Assembly: GCF_022179125.1 (NCBI RefSeq) | Contig: NZ_BPQG01000082.1 | Span: forward strand, 1-43,571 | DNA: 43,571 bases | Direction of reading: 5' to 3' | DNA from: Methylobacterium cerastii | Lineage (GTDB): Bacteria > Pseudomonadota > Alphaproteobacteria > Rhizobiales > Beijerinckiaceae | In this document: positions 7,990-16,842 of the stretch, in pieces | Position numbering within the stretch: the first letter of the stretch is position 1 | Layout of the letters: the number at the start of each line of letters is the position of its first letter | The notes under the pieces: generated by a model | The model's database searches: none | What the model saw: the letters and a program-made list of their open reading frames with translations, nothing else | What the model was told of the DNA's origin: nothing | Translations under genes and position numbers: made by a program

Positions 7990-8943
7990 TCACGAGGCGG
8001 CGCGGGCCTTCGTCGCCGCGAGGATGATGTCGGCCCAGGCCTGCGGGCGTTCCAGCGCGCTGAAGTGCCCGGTCCGTTCGAGGGTGACGACGGAGGGCGA
8101 GGGCACGGCCGCCTCGACGCCGGCGCGATCCCGCGGCGTCGACCAATCCTTGTCGCCCCAGACGAGCGTCACGGGCGCGGTGATGGACCGGTAGCGGGCG
8201 CGGGCGGCGACGAAGCTCGGGAGGGCCTTGAGCAGCGTCCGCGACGCCGTGCTGTAGCCGGCGCGGGCGCCGACGCGGGCGTACTCGTCGAGGAGGTCCG
8301 CGGGCAGGCTGCTCGGGTCGTGGAAGCCGCCGCTCATGATGCCGCCGGTGATGGTCCGGTTCTCCAGGGCCGCGAAGACCGGGCCGACGACCGGTGCGCG
8401 CACGCTCTTGATGATGATCGACGCGAGCAGGTTCGAGCGCTCGAGGCCCGGCCGGTAGTCGTAGGTGTTGAAGGCGAAGACCTGCTCGACCCTGTCGCCG
8501 AGCTCCGCGGCGAGGGAAAGCGAGAGCGTCGCCCCGATCGACTCGCCGGCCAGGATCGGCCGCGCGATGCCGAGCTCGGCGATGAAGCCCATCAGGGCCG
8601 CCCGAAGGGTGGGCTCGTCCTTGGGAAGGCTTGGCTTCAGGTCCGACCAGCCGAAGCCCGGCAGGTCGAGCGCGTAGATCGTGAAGTGCGGCGACAGCAG
8701 CGGGATCACGCGCTGGAACAGGTCGAGCTGCGTGCGCACGGTGTGGGTCAGCACCAGAGCCGGGCCATGGCCCACGCGGACGTAGCGGATGCGCGTCCCG
8801 TCCCTCAGGGTCGCGTGGGCGATCTCGCCGGAGGCGAGCCAGCGGCGCGTGTAGGCATCGGCGTCCGTGCCGGCGGCGACGGGGGAGGGCGCGGTCATGG
8901 CGATCGGGTTCATGGCGGTCGGGTTCATGGCGATGGGGTTCAT
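7990..8943 (-). CDS. Alpha/beta hydrolase, about 317 aa
   Basis: Alpha/beta-hydrolase fold enzyme. The strand-nucleophile elbow is GESIGA (serine nucleophile), the acid lies in VWGDKDW, and the histidine is in RTGHFSALERP. The early HGxx-type oxyanion segment appears as LVLTHTVRTQLDLFQRV, followed by LDLPGFGWSD, as in haloalkane-dehalogenase/epoxide-hydrolase-like members. The substrate is unknown. Four 15-bp repeats at the 5' end give four in-frame ATGs (8943, 8928, 8913, 8898). I took 8943 because AGGAA lies upstream; 8898 (MTAPSP) would remove the repeats. It is divergent from the GlxA-type regulator at 9078, which may control it. Confidence 0.85.
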   Translation of the reverse strand: MNPIAMNPTAMNPIAMTAPSPVAAGTDADAYTRRWLASGEIAHATLRDGTRIRYVRVGHGPALVLTHTVRTQLDLFQRVIPLLSPHFTIYALDLPGFGWSDLKPSLPKDEPTLRAALMGFIAELGIARPILAGESIGATLSLSLAAELGDRVEQVFAFNTYDYRPGLERSNLLASIIIKSVRAPVVGPVFAALENRTITGGIMSGGFHDPSSLPADLLDEYARVGARAGYSTASRTLLKALPSFVAARARYRSITAPVTLVWGDKDWSTPRDRAGVEAAVPSPSVVTLERTGHFSALERPQAWADIILAATKARAAS

Positions 8944-8955
8944 GGCGATCGGGTT
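8896..8955 (-). repeat. Four 15-bp tandem repeats encoding NP(I/T)AM
   Basis: Units lie at 8896-8910, 8911-8925, 8926-8940 and 8941-8955. The first and last are identical and the middle two differ by one base each. Every unit ends in ATG on the coding (minus) strand, multiplying possible start codons of the hydrolase. Confidence 0.92.
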
Positions 8956-9077
8956 CCTGGGCGACGGGGGCGAGGCCGGGTGGCATCCACGTCCGTTGCG
9001 ATGAAACCTAGACGGCCTCCGGCATATCCCATATGTCGAAGATCCACCCTTTTCGGACATTCGTCGCGAGGTCCGCC

Positions 9078-10031
9078 ATGCCGTCCATCGGTGTCGTGCT
9101 GTTCCCCGGCTTCCAGGCGATGAACCTGGCTCCTCTGACGGCGTTCGAGATCGCCAACCTCGTGGTCGGCCACGACTTCTACGCGGTGACGTTCCTGTCC
9201 GAGGCCGGCGGGCCGATCCGGACGTCGATCGGGATGGTCGTCGACACCGAGCCCTTCGCGGGCCGGTGCTTCGACACGGTCCTCGTGGTCGGCTCGATCA
9301 AGGTCGGCCCGTCGGCCCCCGGCCTGATCGCGCGGTTGCGCGAGACGGCCGCCACCGCGCGCCGCGTCGCCGCGACCTGCACGGGGGCGTTCCTCCTGGC
9401 CGAGGCGGGCCTGCTCGACGGTAGGCGGGCGGCGACCCATTGGGCCCACGCCCGTGACCTGCAGCGGCTCCACCCGTCGATCCAGGTCGACGACGACCGC
9501 ATCTTCGTCTCCGACGGCAACGTCTGGACCTCGGCCGGGATGACGGCCGGGATCGACCTCACGCTGGCCCTGGTCGAGGACGACCTCGGCCCCGAGATGG
9601 TGAAGGGGATCGCGAAGAACCTCGTCGTCTACCACCGCAGGACGGGCGGCCAGTCGCAGTTCTCGGCCCTGCTGGAGCTTCAGCCGCGGTCCGACCGGGT
9701 CCAGACGGTCCTGGCCTATGCCAGGGGCAATTTGAAGAACGCGCTCTCCGTCGAGGAGCTGGCGGAGGCCGCCCGCCTGAGCCCGCGCCAGTTCAGCCGC
9801 GTCTTCCGGGAGGAGACCGGCCAATCGCCCGCCAAGGCGGTCGAGAACCTCCGCCTGGACGCCGCCCGGACGATGCTGGAGGACGGCCGGCATTCGCTGG
9901 ACACGGTGGCCCGGGAGACGGGCTTCGCCGACCGGGAGCGGATGCGGCGCGCCTTCCTCCGCGCGTTCGGCCAGCCGCCCCAAGTCATCAAGCGGAACGC
10001 GCGCCACCACGGGGCGTCTCAGGGCGCCTGA
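9078..10031 (+). CDS. GlxA family AraC-type transcriptional regulator, about 317 aa
   Basis: The N-terminal DJ-1/PfpI (GATase1-like) sensor domain spans about residues 1-180, with the conserved elbow ATCTGAFLLAEAGLLDGRRA followed by THW. The C-terminal AraC double helix-turn-helix spans about 210-310 (LSPRQFSRVFREETGQSPAK, then VARETGFADRERMRRAF). This is the GlxA/FtrA-like architecture, usually acting on divergent metabolic genes. I chose ATG 9078, preceded by GCGAGGT; ATG 9033 would add 15 residues. It is divergent from the alpha/beta hydrolase. CATAT and ATATG arms around 9025-9037 might form part of an operator, which is weak evidence. Confidence 0.9.
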   Translation: MPSIGVVLFPGFQAMNLAPLTAFEIANLVVGHDFYAVTFLSEAGGPIRTSIGMVVDTEPFAGRCFDTVLVVGSIKVGPSAPGLIARLRETAATARRVAATCTGAFLLAEAGLLDGRRAATHWAHARDLQRLHPSIQVDDDRIFVSDGNVWTSAGMTAGIDLTLALVEDDLGPEMVKGIAKNLVVYHRRTGGQSQFSALLELQPRSDRVQTVLAYARGNLKNALSVEELAEAARLSPRQFSRVFREETGQSPAKAVENLRLDAARTMLEDGRHSLDTVARETGFADRERMRRAFLRAFGQPPQVIKRNARHHGASQGA

Positions 10032-10075
10032 GCCGCCGCGACGCCCTCGCAGGGCGCTTGCAGATGGCACCGCAC

Positions 10076-10189
10076 CGTCATTCCGGGTCGCCGCAGGCGA
10101 GCCCGGAATCCAGAACCGCCGACGGTACAAAGTCCGGCTCGACCTGCGTGTCTGGATCCCGGGCTCCGCTGCGCGGCCCCGGGATGACG
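10076..10189. repeat. Dispersed palindromic intergenic repeat, 114 bp
   Basis: The left half starts CGTCATTCCGGG and contains GAGCCCGGAATCCAGA. The right half mirrors it with TCTGGATCCCGGGCTC and ends CCCCGGGATGACG. The whole forms a long imperfect inverted repeat between the GlxA-type regulator and the efflux operon. Repeats of this CGTCATTCCGGG / CCGGGATGACG style are scattered through many alphaproteobacterial genomes. It may act as a transcript-stabilising or termination structure. Confidence 0.75.
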
Positions 10190-10313
10190 CGGTGCTGCCG
10201 GTGGAAGTCCGGAGACCAAATCGGCATCGGCAATCGCCCTGCCGGCCGCGCGGCCACGAATGCGTCCGCCCCCTCCGACGACGCCCATTGACGCCGACCG
10301 TGCGCCCTAATAG

Positions 10314-10327
10314 ATGATGATCATAAT
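10314..10327. promoter_or_regulatory. AT-rich palindrome upstream of RND operon (possible operator)
   Basis: ATGATGATCATAAT is a 14-bp palindrome with one mismatched pair. It is centred 40 bp before the adaptor start in the only AT-rich patch of the spacer. It is a plausible TetR-type operator or promoter element for the efflux operon, whose TetR-like gene lies downstream. Position and symmetry are the only evidence. Confidence 0.35.
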
Positions 10328-10360
10328 TTTACGACCGAGCAGACGGCGACGGGGGCGGCG

Positions 10361-11488
10361 ATGTTGCGAAGACTGGTTCTGGGGCTCGCGGGCGTCGCCC
10401 TGACCGCCTGCGCGCCGGCGAAGACGGCGGTGACGCCGGAGCCGCCCCTGGTCCAGGTCGCCGAGGTCGTCCCCGGTCCCGGCGCCGTGTCGCGCTACAC
10501 CGGCGTGATCCGCGCCCGCACCGAGAGCAACCTCGGCTTCCGGGTCGGCGGCAAGATCTTCGAACGCCTCGTCGACCCAGGCGACCGCGTGCGCCTCGGC
10601 CAGCCCCTGATGCGCCTCGACCGCACCGACTTCACCCTCGCGCTCGCCGCCGCCCGCGCCTCCGTCGAGGCGGCCCGCGCCCAGATGATCAAGGCCAAGG
10701 CCGACGAGGAGCGCAGCCGCAAGCTGGTCGCCGACGGCTGGACCTCGAAGCAGACCTACGACCAGAACAAGGGCGCGGCCGACGCCGCCATCGCCCAGTT
10801 CGCCAACGCCGAGGCCCAGGCCAGCCAGATCCAGAACCAGGCGGGCTACGCCGAGCTCCAGGCCGACGCCGACGGCGTGGTCATGGAGGTGCCCTCCGAG
10901 CCCGGCCAGGTGGTCGCGGCCGGCCAGACCGTGGTCAAGCTCGCCCGCGACGGGGCGCGCGAGGCGGAGGTGTTCCTGCCCGAGGGCAGCCGCCGCGCCG
11001 CCAAGGGCGAAGCCTCCGGTACCAAGGGCGAAGCCTCCGGCACCAAGGGCGAAGCCTCCGCCACCCTCTACGCCGAGGGCGCGGCGACCTATCCGGCGCG
11101 CCTGCGCGAGCTGTCCGCCACCGCCGACCCGGCCACGCGCACCTACCGGGCGCGCTACATCCTCTCGGGCGGCGGCGAGGCCGCGCCCTTGGGCGCCACG
11201 GTGACCCTTCAGCTCAAGGACCTCGACGCCGCCCGGGCCGGATCGGTGGAGGTGCCGCTCGCGGCCTTGTTCGACCAGGGGCAGGGTCCCTCGGTCTGGC
11301 GCTACGACGCCGCCAGCGAGACCGTCCAACCGCAGGCCGTGCGGGTCGCCCGCATGGGCGAGGAGCGGGCCGACGTCGTCGCCGGACTGAACCCCGGCGA
11401 TCGGATCGTGGCGCTCGGGGCCCACCTCCTCAAGGCCGGCGAGAAGGTCCGCCAGGCGCCCGCCGGCATGACCGGGGTGGTGCGATGA
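10361..11488 (+). CDS. RND efflux periplasmic adaptor (membrane fusion protein), 375 aa
   Basis: Outer leaflet-anchored lipoprotein adaptor linking an inner-membrane RND pump to an outer-membrane channel. The signal peptide ends at the lipobox LTAC (about residues 14-17). It has a barrel-sandwich/lipoyl half (GFRVGGKIFERLVDPGDRV), a helical hairpin rich in Ala/Gln, and the second lipoyl half (ELQADADGVVMEVPSEPGQV). A beta-barrel and membrane-proximal domain end in VVAGLNPGDRIVALGAHLL. Residues 215-235 are an extra KGEASGT-type triple repeat inserted in the beta-barrel region. The stop overlaps the pump start (ATGA). Start ATG 10361 follows GGGGGCGGCG. Substrate unknown. Confidence 0.95.
   Translation: MLRRLVLGLAGVALTACAPAKTAVTPEPPLVQVAEVVPGPGAVSRYTGVIRARTESNLGFRVGGKIFERLVDPGDRVRLGQPLMRLDRTDFTLALAAARASVEAARAQMIKAKADEERSRKLVADGWTSKQTYDQNKGAADAAIAQFANAEAQASQIQNQAGYAELQADADGVVMEVPSEPGQVVAAGQTVVKLARDGAREAEVFLPEGSRRAAKGEASGTKGEASGTKGEASATLYAEGAATYPARLRELSATADPATRTYRARYILSGGGEAAPLGATVTLQLKDLDAARAGSVEVPLAALFDQGQGPSVWRYDAASETVQPQAVRVARMGEERADVVAGLNPGDRIVALGAHLLKAGEKVRQAPAGMTGVVR
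11003..11065 (+). repeat. Three 21-bp in-frame tandem repeats in the efflux adaptor
   Basis: Units at 11003-11023, 11024-11044 and 11045-11065 encode KGEASGT, KGEASGT and KGEASAT, differing only at one or two bases. They lengthen a loop of the adaptor without breaking the frame. Confidence 0.93.
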
Positions 11489-14400
11489 GCGGCTTCAACC
11501 TCTCGGCCCTCGCCGTCCGCGAGCGGGCCGTCACCCTGTTCCTGCTGATCGCGCTCATCGGCGCCGGCTTCTTCGCCTTCGAGAAACTGGGGCGCGGCGA
11601 AGACCCGAGCTTCGCCGTCAAGACGATGGTCGTCTCGGCGGCGTGGCCCGGGGCGACGACGGACGAGATGCAGCGCCAGGTCGCCGACCCCCTGGAGAAG
11701 CGCCTGCAGGAACTGTTCTACTACGACCGCGCCGAGACCACGGTGCGCCCCGGCCTGCTGCTGATCAAGGTGTTCTTCAAGGACAACATGCCGCCGGCCA
11801 AGCTGCAGGCGGAGTTCTACCAGACTCGCAAGAAGCTCTCCGACCAGGCCTCCAGCCTTCCGCGCGGGGTGATGGGGCCGCTGTTCAACGACGAGTTCTC
11901 GGACGTCTACTTCTCGCTCTACGCGCTCCAGGCCAAGGGGCTGCCGCACCGCCAGCTCGTGCTGCGCGCCGAGGACCTGCGCCAGCGCCTGCTGCGGGTG
12001 CCGGGCGTCGAGAAGATCAACATCCTCGGCGAGCAGGCGCAGAAGATCTTCGTGGAGATCTCCTACCAGCGCCTCGCGACGCTCGGCATCACCGGCCAGC
12101 AACTGCTGGCCTCGCTGGCCAACCAGAACGACGTGACCCCGGCCGGCTTCGTCGAGGCGGCGGGTCCGCGCGTGTACCTGCGCCTCGACGGGGCGATCGA
12201 CGGGCTCGACGCCATCCGAAATCTGCCCGTGGCCGCCGGCGACCGCAGCCTCAAGCTCGGCGACGTCGCCGAGGTGAAGCGCGGCTACGAGGACCCGAAG
12301 GTCTTCGCGATCCGCAACGACGGCGAGCCCGCCCTGATCCTCGGCCTGGTGATGAAGCCCGGCTTCGACGGCCTCGCGCTCGGTGCGGCGCTGAACGCCG
12401 AGGAGGTGGCGATCCACCACGAGACGCCGGCGGGTATCGGCTTCACCAAGATCACCGACCAGGCCAAGGTCATCGACGAGGCCATCCACGAGTTCATGGT
12501 CAAGTTCTTCACCGCCCTCGGCGTGGTGATCTTCGTCTCCCTGGTGGCGCTCGGATTCCGGGTCGGCATCGTGGTGGCGCTGGCGGTGCCGCTCACCCTC
12601 TCGGCGGTGTTCGTGGTGATGATGGTGACGGGGCGCGACTTCGACCGCATCACGCTCGGCGCCCTCATCATCTCGCTCGGGCTGCTGGTCGACGACGCCA
12701 TCATCGCCATCGAGATGATGGTGGTGCGCATGGAGGAGGGCTACGACCGCGTCGAGGCGGCGACCTACGCCTGGCGCTCGACCGCCGCGCCGATGCTCAC
12801 CGGCACCATCGTGACCATCGCGGGCTTCCTGCCGGTGGGCTTCGCCGCCTCCACGGCGGGCGAGTATGCCGGCAACATCTTCTGGGTGGTGGCCTTCTCG
12901 CTGATCGTCTCCTGGATCGTGGCGGTGACCTTCACGCCCTATCTCGGCGTCAAGCTGCTGCCGAACATCAAGACGGTGGAAGGCGGCCACGGGGCGATCT
13001 ACGCCACCAGGAACTACGAGCGCCTGCGCCGGGTCGTGCGGATGTCCGTCGACCACAAGTGGCTGGCCGCCGGCATCACCGTGGGCCTGTTCGCGCTCGC
13101 CGTGGTCGGCATGGGCCGCGTCGAGCAGCAGTTCTTTCCGAACTCCGAGCGCCCCGAGCTCATCGTCGAGGTGACCCTGCCGACGGGCTCCGCCTTCGCC
13201 ACCACCGAAGCCAGCGTCAAGCGGATCGAGACGGCCGTGCGCGACCTGCCCGAGGCGCGCGAGATCACGAGCTATGTCGGCCAGGGCATGCCCCGCTTCG
13301 TGCTCTCCTTCGATCCCGAATTGCCCGATCCGGCCTTCGCGCAGATCGTGGTGCAGACCGCCGACGCCCAGGCCCGCGACGCCTTGCGGATCAAGGTGCG
13401 CAAGCTCGTCGACGAGGGCCGCTTCCCAGAGGCGCGGGTGCGGGTGCTGCAGATCGTGTTCGGCCCGCCGGTCCGCTTCCCCGTCGCCTTCCGGGTGGTC
13501 GGACCCGACCTCGACGTGATCCGCGGCATCGCCGAGGAGGTCCGAGGGGTGATGGCGAGCAATCCCAACATGCGGATGGTCCACCTCGACTGGGGCGACA
13601 GGACGCCGAGCCTGCGCCTCGCCTTCGACCAGGAGCGCCTGCGCCTGATCGGCCTGACCCCGAAGGAGGCCGCCCAGCAACTGCAGAGCTACCTCAACGG
13701 GACGCCCGCCACCCAGGTGCGCGAGAACCTGCGCGCCGTCGACGTCGTCCTGCGCAGCCCCGGCCCGGAGCGGCGCTCGCTCGGCGAGGTCGGCGACCTG
13801 ACGCTGACGACCAAGGACGGGCGCCAGGTGCCGGTCTCTCAGGTGGCCCGCCTCGAGAGCCGGACCGAGGACGCGGTGCTCAAGCGCTACAACCGCGAGG
13901 CCTACATCCGTGTGCAGGGCGACGTCCTCGACGGCCTGCAGCCGCCCGACATCCACGCCCAGGTCTTCCCCCTCCTCGAACCGATCAAGGCGAAGCTCCC
14001 GCCGGGCTACCGCATCGACACGGCCGGGTCGGTGGAGGAGAGCGCCAAGGCGATGACGGCGCTGGTCGCGGTGTTCCCGATCATGCTGATCGTGACGCTG
14101 ACGGTGATCATGCTGCAGGTGCGCTCGTTTTCCACGATGTTCATGGTGTTCGCCACCGCGCCGCTCGGCCTCGTGGGCGCCGTGCCGACCCTGCTGGTCT
14201 TCCAGCAGCCCTTCGGCTTCAACGCGATCCTCGGGCTGATCGCGCTGTCGGGCATCCTGATGCGCAACACCCTGATCCTGGTGGACGAGATCCACCACGA
14301 CCAGGCGGCGGGCCTGGCGGATTACGACGCCATCGTGGAATCCACCGTGCGCCGGGCCCGGCCCGTGATCCTGACGGCGGCCGCGGCCATGCTGGCCTTC

Positions 14401-14592
14401 ATCCCGCTCACCCACTCGGTGTTCTGGGGGGCGCTCGCCTACGTCCTCATCGGCGGCGTCGGCGTCGGCACGCTGATGACCCTGCTGTTCCTGCCCGCCC
14501 TCTACGCCCTGTGGTTCCGGGTCGGGCGGGCGACGCGCGAACGGCGCGTCGCCGCCGATGACCAGGCGATGCCAGTGCCGGCCGAGCCTTGA
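11485..14592 (+). CDS. RND family efflux pump permease (AcrB/MexB-like), 1035 aa
   Basis: Proton-driven inner-membrane multidrug or metabolite exporter of the hydrophobe/amphiphile RND class. It has an N-terminal transmembrane helix (VTLFLLIALIGAGFFAF) and two large periplasmic loops. The TM4 proton-relay pair lies in LGLLVDDAIIAIEMMV, with a second TM bundle from about residue 855 (FPIMLIVTLTVIMLQVRSF). Normal length. It is translationally coupled to the adaptor by a 4-bp ATGA overlap. No outer-membrane channel gene is adjacent, so it may borrow a TolC-like protein. The TetR gene 66 bp downstream is the likely local regulator. Confidence 0.96.
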   Translation: MSGFNLSALAVRERAVTLFLLIALIGAGFFAFEKLGRGEDPSFAVKTMVVSAAWPGATTDEMQRQVADPLEKRLQELFYYDRAETTVRPGLLLIKVFFKDNMPPAKLQAEFYQTRKKLSDQASSLPRGVMGPLFNDEFSDVYFSLYALQAKGLPHRQLVLRAEDLRQRLLRVPGVEKINILGEQAQKIFVEISYQRLATLGITGQQLLASLANQNDVTPAGFVEAAGPRVYLRLDGAIDGLDAIRNLPVAAGDRSLKLGDVAEVKRGYEDPKVFAIRNDGEPALILGLVMKPGFDGLALGAALNAEEVAIHHETPAGIGFTKITDQAKVIDEAIHEFMVKFFTALGVVIFVSLVALGFRVGIVVALAVPLTLSAVFVVMMVTGRDFDRITLGALIISLGLLVDDAIIAIEMMVVRMEEGYDRVEAATYAWRSTAAPMLTGTIVTIAGFLPVGFAASTAGEYAGNIFWVVAFSLIVSWIVAVTFTPYLGVKLLPNIKTVEGGHGAIYATRNYERLRRVVRMSVDHKWLAAGITVGLFALAVVGMGRVEQQFFPNSERPELIVEVTLPTGSAFATTEASVKRIETAVRDLPEAREITSYVGQGMPRFVLSFDPELPDPAFAQIVVQTADAQARDALRIKVRKLVDEGRFPEARVRVLQIVFGPPVRFPVAFRVVGPDLDVIRGIAEEVRGVMASNPNMRMVHLDWGDRTPSLRLAFDQERLRLIGLTPKEAAQQLQSYLNGTPATQVRENLRAVDVVLRSPGPERRSLGEVGDLTLTTKDGRQVPVSQVARLESRTEDAVLKRYNREAYIRVQGDVLDGLQPPDIHAQVFPLLEPIKAKLPPGYRIDTAGSVEESAKAMTALVAVFPIMLIVTLTVIMLQVRSFSTMFMVFATAPLGLVGAVPTLLVFQQPFGFNAILGLIALSGILMRNTLILVDEIHHDQAAGLADYDAIVESTVRRARPVILTAAAAMLAFIPLTHSVFWGALAYVLIGGVGVGTLMTLLFLPALYALWFRVGRATRERRVAADDQAMPVPAEP

Positions 14593-14658
14593 GCCGGGCC
14601 CTTCTTGGGAGGGCAGGTCGCCTTTATATCGTCGTCGGACACGCCGAAGGATCGGGCC

Positions 14659-15201
14659 ATGCCGAGAGTCTCGCAGGAACAGGCCAGGATCAACCGACAG
14701 CGCGTCGTCGAAGTCGCCGCGGCCCTGTTCCGCGAGCGCGGCCTCCACGGCGTCGGGGTCGTGGACATCATGGCCGCCGCCGGCCTGACCCATGGCGGCT
14801 TCTACGGCCAGTTCGCCAACAAGGATGCTTTGGCGGCCGAAGCCTTCGATACCGCGCTGGCGGAAGAATACCGGGGCACGACCCACACCGTGGTCGCGAA
14901 CTACCTGTCCCTCGACCACGTCCGCACGCCGGGGAAGGGCTGCCCGCTGGCGGCGCTCGCCAACGACGTCTCGCGGGAAAGTGCAGGCAGCGCCGTCCGG
15001 GGACGATTCGCGCAAGGGATCGAAGGCCTCGCCTCCATCGTCGCCAACCTAACGCCGAAGGCGTCGAAGGAGCGGCGCCGGCAACGCGCCCTGGCGACGG
15101 TGGCGACCCTCGTCGGCGCCGTCGTCCTGGCCCGGGCCGTCGACGACGAGGCGCTGGCAACGGAACTGCTCCAGGCCGCGCAAGCCTCGATCGCGCCGTG
15201 A
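14659..15201 (+). CDS. TetR/AcrR family transcriptional regulator, 180 aa
   Basis: The N-terminal helix-turn-helix spans about residues 8-55 (RINRQRVVEVAAALFRERG, then GVVDIMAAAGLTHGGFYGQF and NKDALAAEAF). This is the AcrR/NemR-like branch that responds to small electrophiles or drugs. The C-terminal ligand-binding part contains GCPLAALANDVSRES, a conserved block whose cysteine is redox-active in relatives. Start ATG 14659 is preceded by GAAGGATCGG; an upstream in-frame ATG (14605) is less likely. It lies immediately after the RND pump in the same direction and probably represses that operon. Confidence 0.92.
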   Translation: MPRVSQEQARINRQRVVEVAAALFRERGLHGVGVVDIMAAAGLTHGGFYGQFANKDALAAEAFDTALAEEYRGTTHTVVANYLSLDHVRTPGKGCPLAALANDVSRESAGSAVRGRFAQGIEGLASIVANLTPKASKERRRQRALATVATLVGAVVLARAVDDEALATELLQAAQASIAP

Positions 15202-15256
15202 CGCGCGTCGGCGGATTGGCCGCCGCGTAAGCCGTCCCGCCGCGGCGTTCTCGCCG

Positions 15257-15297
15257 CCGCCGTCGGCTCGTCGAGCGACGCCACGCGCCGACGGCGG
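15257..15297. terminator. Stem-loop between convergent TetR and membrane-protein genes
   Basis: CCGCCGTCGG (15257-15266) pairs with CCGACGGCGG (15288-15297), with one further C-G pair inside, between genes ending at 15201 (+) and 15301 (-). GC-rich, no T-run; possibly a bidirectional terminator. Confidence 0.45.
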
Positions 15298-15300
15298 ATG

Positions 15301-16842
15301 CTAGTTCCGCGCGCTTCGGAGAGACTCGGCGACCTTCATAGGGTCGGTCTCCGAAACACGGTCCGGCCAACATGTCGGCCTCGCGCTAACCTCCAAGACG
15401 CGCTGCGGAACGGCCAAGATCCTCCCGGCGACAGAGGATTCGATGACCGCTTTGCGCGCCAGATAGTGGAAGAGCGGCCCGTCGTTCGGCGGGAACCGCG
15501 ACGCATCGAGCAGGGTGCAGTCGCTGATCGCGAAGGCGGGTTTCAGGAAGGCCCGGCCGATTTCGTAGATGGGCGCGCCGGCGCCGAGCAGGACGACGGC
15601 GATCGTCGCGACCCGCCGTCGGGGCCTGCACGGGGCGGTCGCGACTTCGCCGAAACGGAGGGCGAGGATGGCAAGCGCCGGAATGGAGGCGCGCATGACG
15701 AAGTCGAGCACGCCGAGCCGATACAAGGGGACGAACGACAGGACGAGGATGACGAGCGGCATGTCTGCGCCCAACACCGAGTCCCGGCGCTGAAGATCGG
15801 ATCGCGATGCCGTATAGAGGATGACGAGGACAGGGCCGATTTCGACGAGCAGAAACAGGACGTATCTCGCAACGAAGCTCGCATCGATCGCCGCGAAGCC
15901 ATGCGGAACGCGTCCGCCGTCGGCGAGCAGGTAGAGCAGCGTCGGCGCCAGTCCGACGGCGACGAAGATCGGAGCGGGCATCTGCCGAAGCCGCAGGCGT
16001 CCGCGCACACCATCCACGACGACGGCCCGCGCCAGGAACGGCAGCGCGCCGATCAGGCTGAGCGGCGACCAGAACGCGCAAAGCCCGAAGACGCACACCA
16101 GGCCGCCGAGGTCGAGGCGCCTGCGATGCCAGAGGAGGTAGGCAGCCACGAACGTCCAGCCCGAGGCGGCGTGGTTCGGCACCCAGAACACCTGCGTGAC
16201 GTGCGAGGTGAATTGCTGGCCCGGCATCCAATGCTCGAGATGGGTCCCGAAGGCCAGCGGCTCGTCGAGGAGCCAAGCTCCGGCGACGTCCCAGCCTCCG
16301 AACAGGACGAAGATCGCAAGGACCGACCACGCGGCGCGCCGCGGCGTGGAGGCCTGCGCGAAGACGTAGAGGAGGCATCCGAACAGGACGCCGTTCTGCG
16401 CCAACAGCGCGACATGGGCCGCGCGCAACCCCAGGATTTTCCCGAACGCCGCCGGGACGAGGTACATCCCGAGCGGTGCGCGCAGGGTCGTCGCCTCGCC
16501 CAGGTAGCGATACCCCACCGGCCACGGCTCGGCGACGAGGTCTCGAAGGACGGCGTCGCGGATCAGCCAGTCGTCGTTCGCGTAGAAGACGTGCGCCTGG
16601 CCCCCGACGCAGCAGAGGGCGAAGCCGACGCCGAGCGCGCCTACCAGGAGCGGACCGTCGAGGGGGACCGGCTGCCGCAGCACCGCGCGCAGGGTCGCAA
16701 GGACGCCAACCACCGTGCAGGCCACGCAGGCGACGCCCAGGAGCGGGCTCGCGAGGTGCGTCGTCAGGAACGCGAGGTTCGGCAGCGCGACGAGGCAGAG
16801 AATCGTCGCGAAGGGAAGCTGTCCGAGGCGCGGCGCCGTCAC
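15301..16842 (-). CDS. Polytopic membrane protein, putative GT-C-like glycosyltransferase, 513 aa
   Basis: About ten hydrophobic segments alternate with short loops (for example ILCLVALPNLAFLTTHL, LFGCLLYVFAQ, AWSVLAIFVLFGGW and YVLFLLVEIGPVLVILY). An acidic YANDDWLIRD motif after the early TM helices (D90, D91) sits where GT-C glycosyltransferases keep catalytic carboxylates in the first outer loop. I recognise no specific family. Start GTG 16842 overlaps the methyltransferase stop as GTGA. As the last gene of an operon with a GtrB-type transferase, a role in moving a polyprenyl-linked sugar onto an acceptor outside the membrane is a reasonable inference. Confidence 0.7.
   Translation of the reverse strand: MTAPRLGQLPFATILCLVALPNLAFLTTHLASPLLGVACVACTVVGVLATLRAVLRQPVPLDGPLLVGALGVGFALCCVGGQAHVFYANDDWLIRDAVLRDLVAEPWPVGYRYLGEATTLRAPLGMYLVPAAFGKILGLRAAHVALLAQNGVLFGCLLYVFAQASTPRRAAWSVLAIFVLFGGWDVAGAWLLDEPLAFGTHLEHWMPGQQFTSHVTQVFWVPNHAASGWTFVAAYLLWHRRRLDLGGLVCVFGLCAFWSPLSLIGALPFLARAVVVDGVRGRLRLRQMPAPIFVAVGLAPTLLYLLADGGRVPHGFAAIDASFVARYVLFLLVEIGPVLVILYTASRSDLQRRDSVLGADMPLVILVLSFVPLYRLGVLDFVMRASIPALAILALRFGEVATAPCRPRRRVATIAVVLLGAGAPIYEIGRAFLKPAFAISDCTLLDASRFPPNDGPLFHYLARKAVIESSVAGRILAVPQRVLEVSARPTCWPDRVSETDPMKVAESLRSARN

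Noticed and set aside
11302-15015. Very long (over 1200 codons) minus-strand frame under the RND pump
   Set aside because: It is the antisense shadow of a clearly conserved RND permease. Its translation is Asp/His/Glu/Arg repetitive noise.
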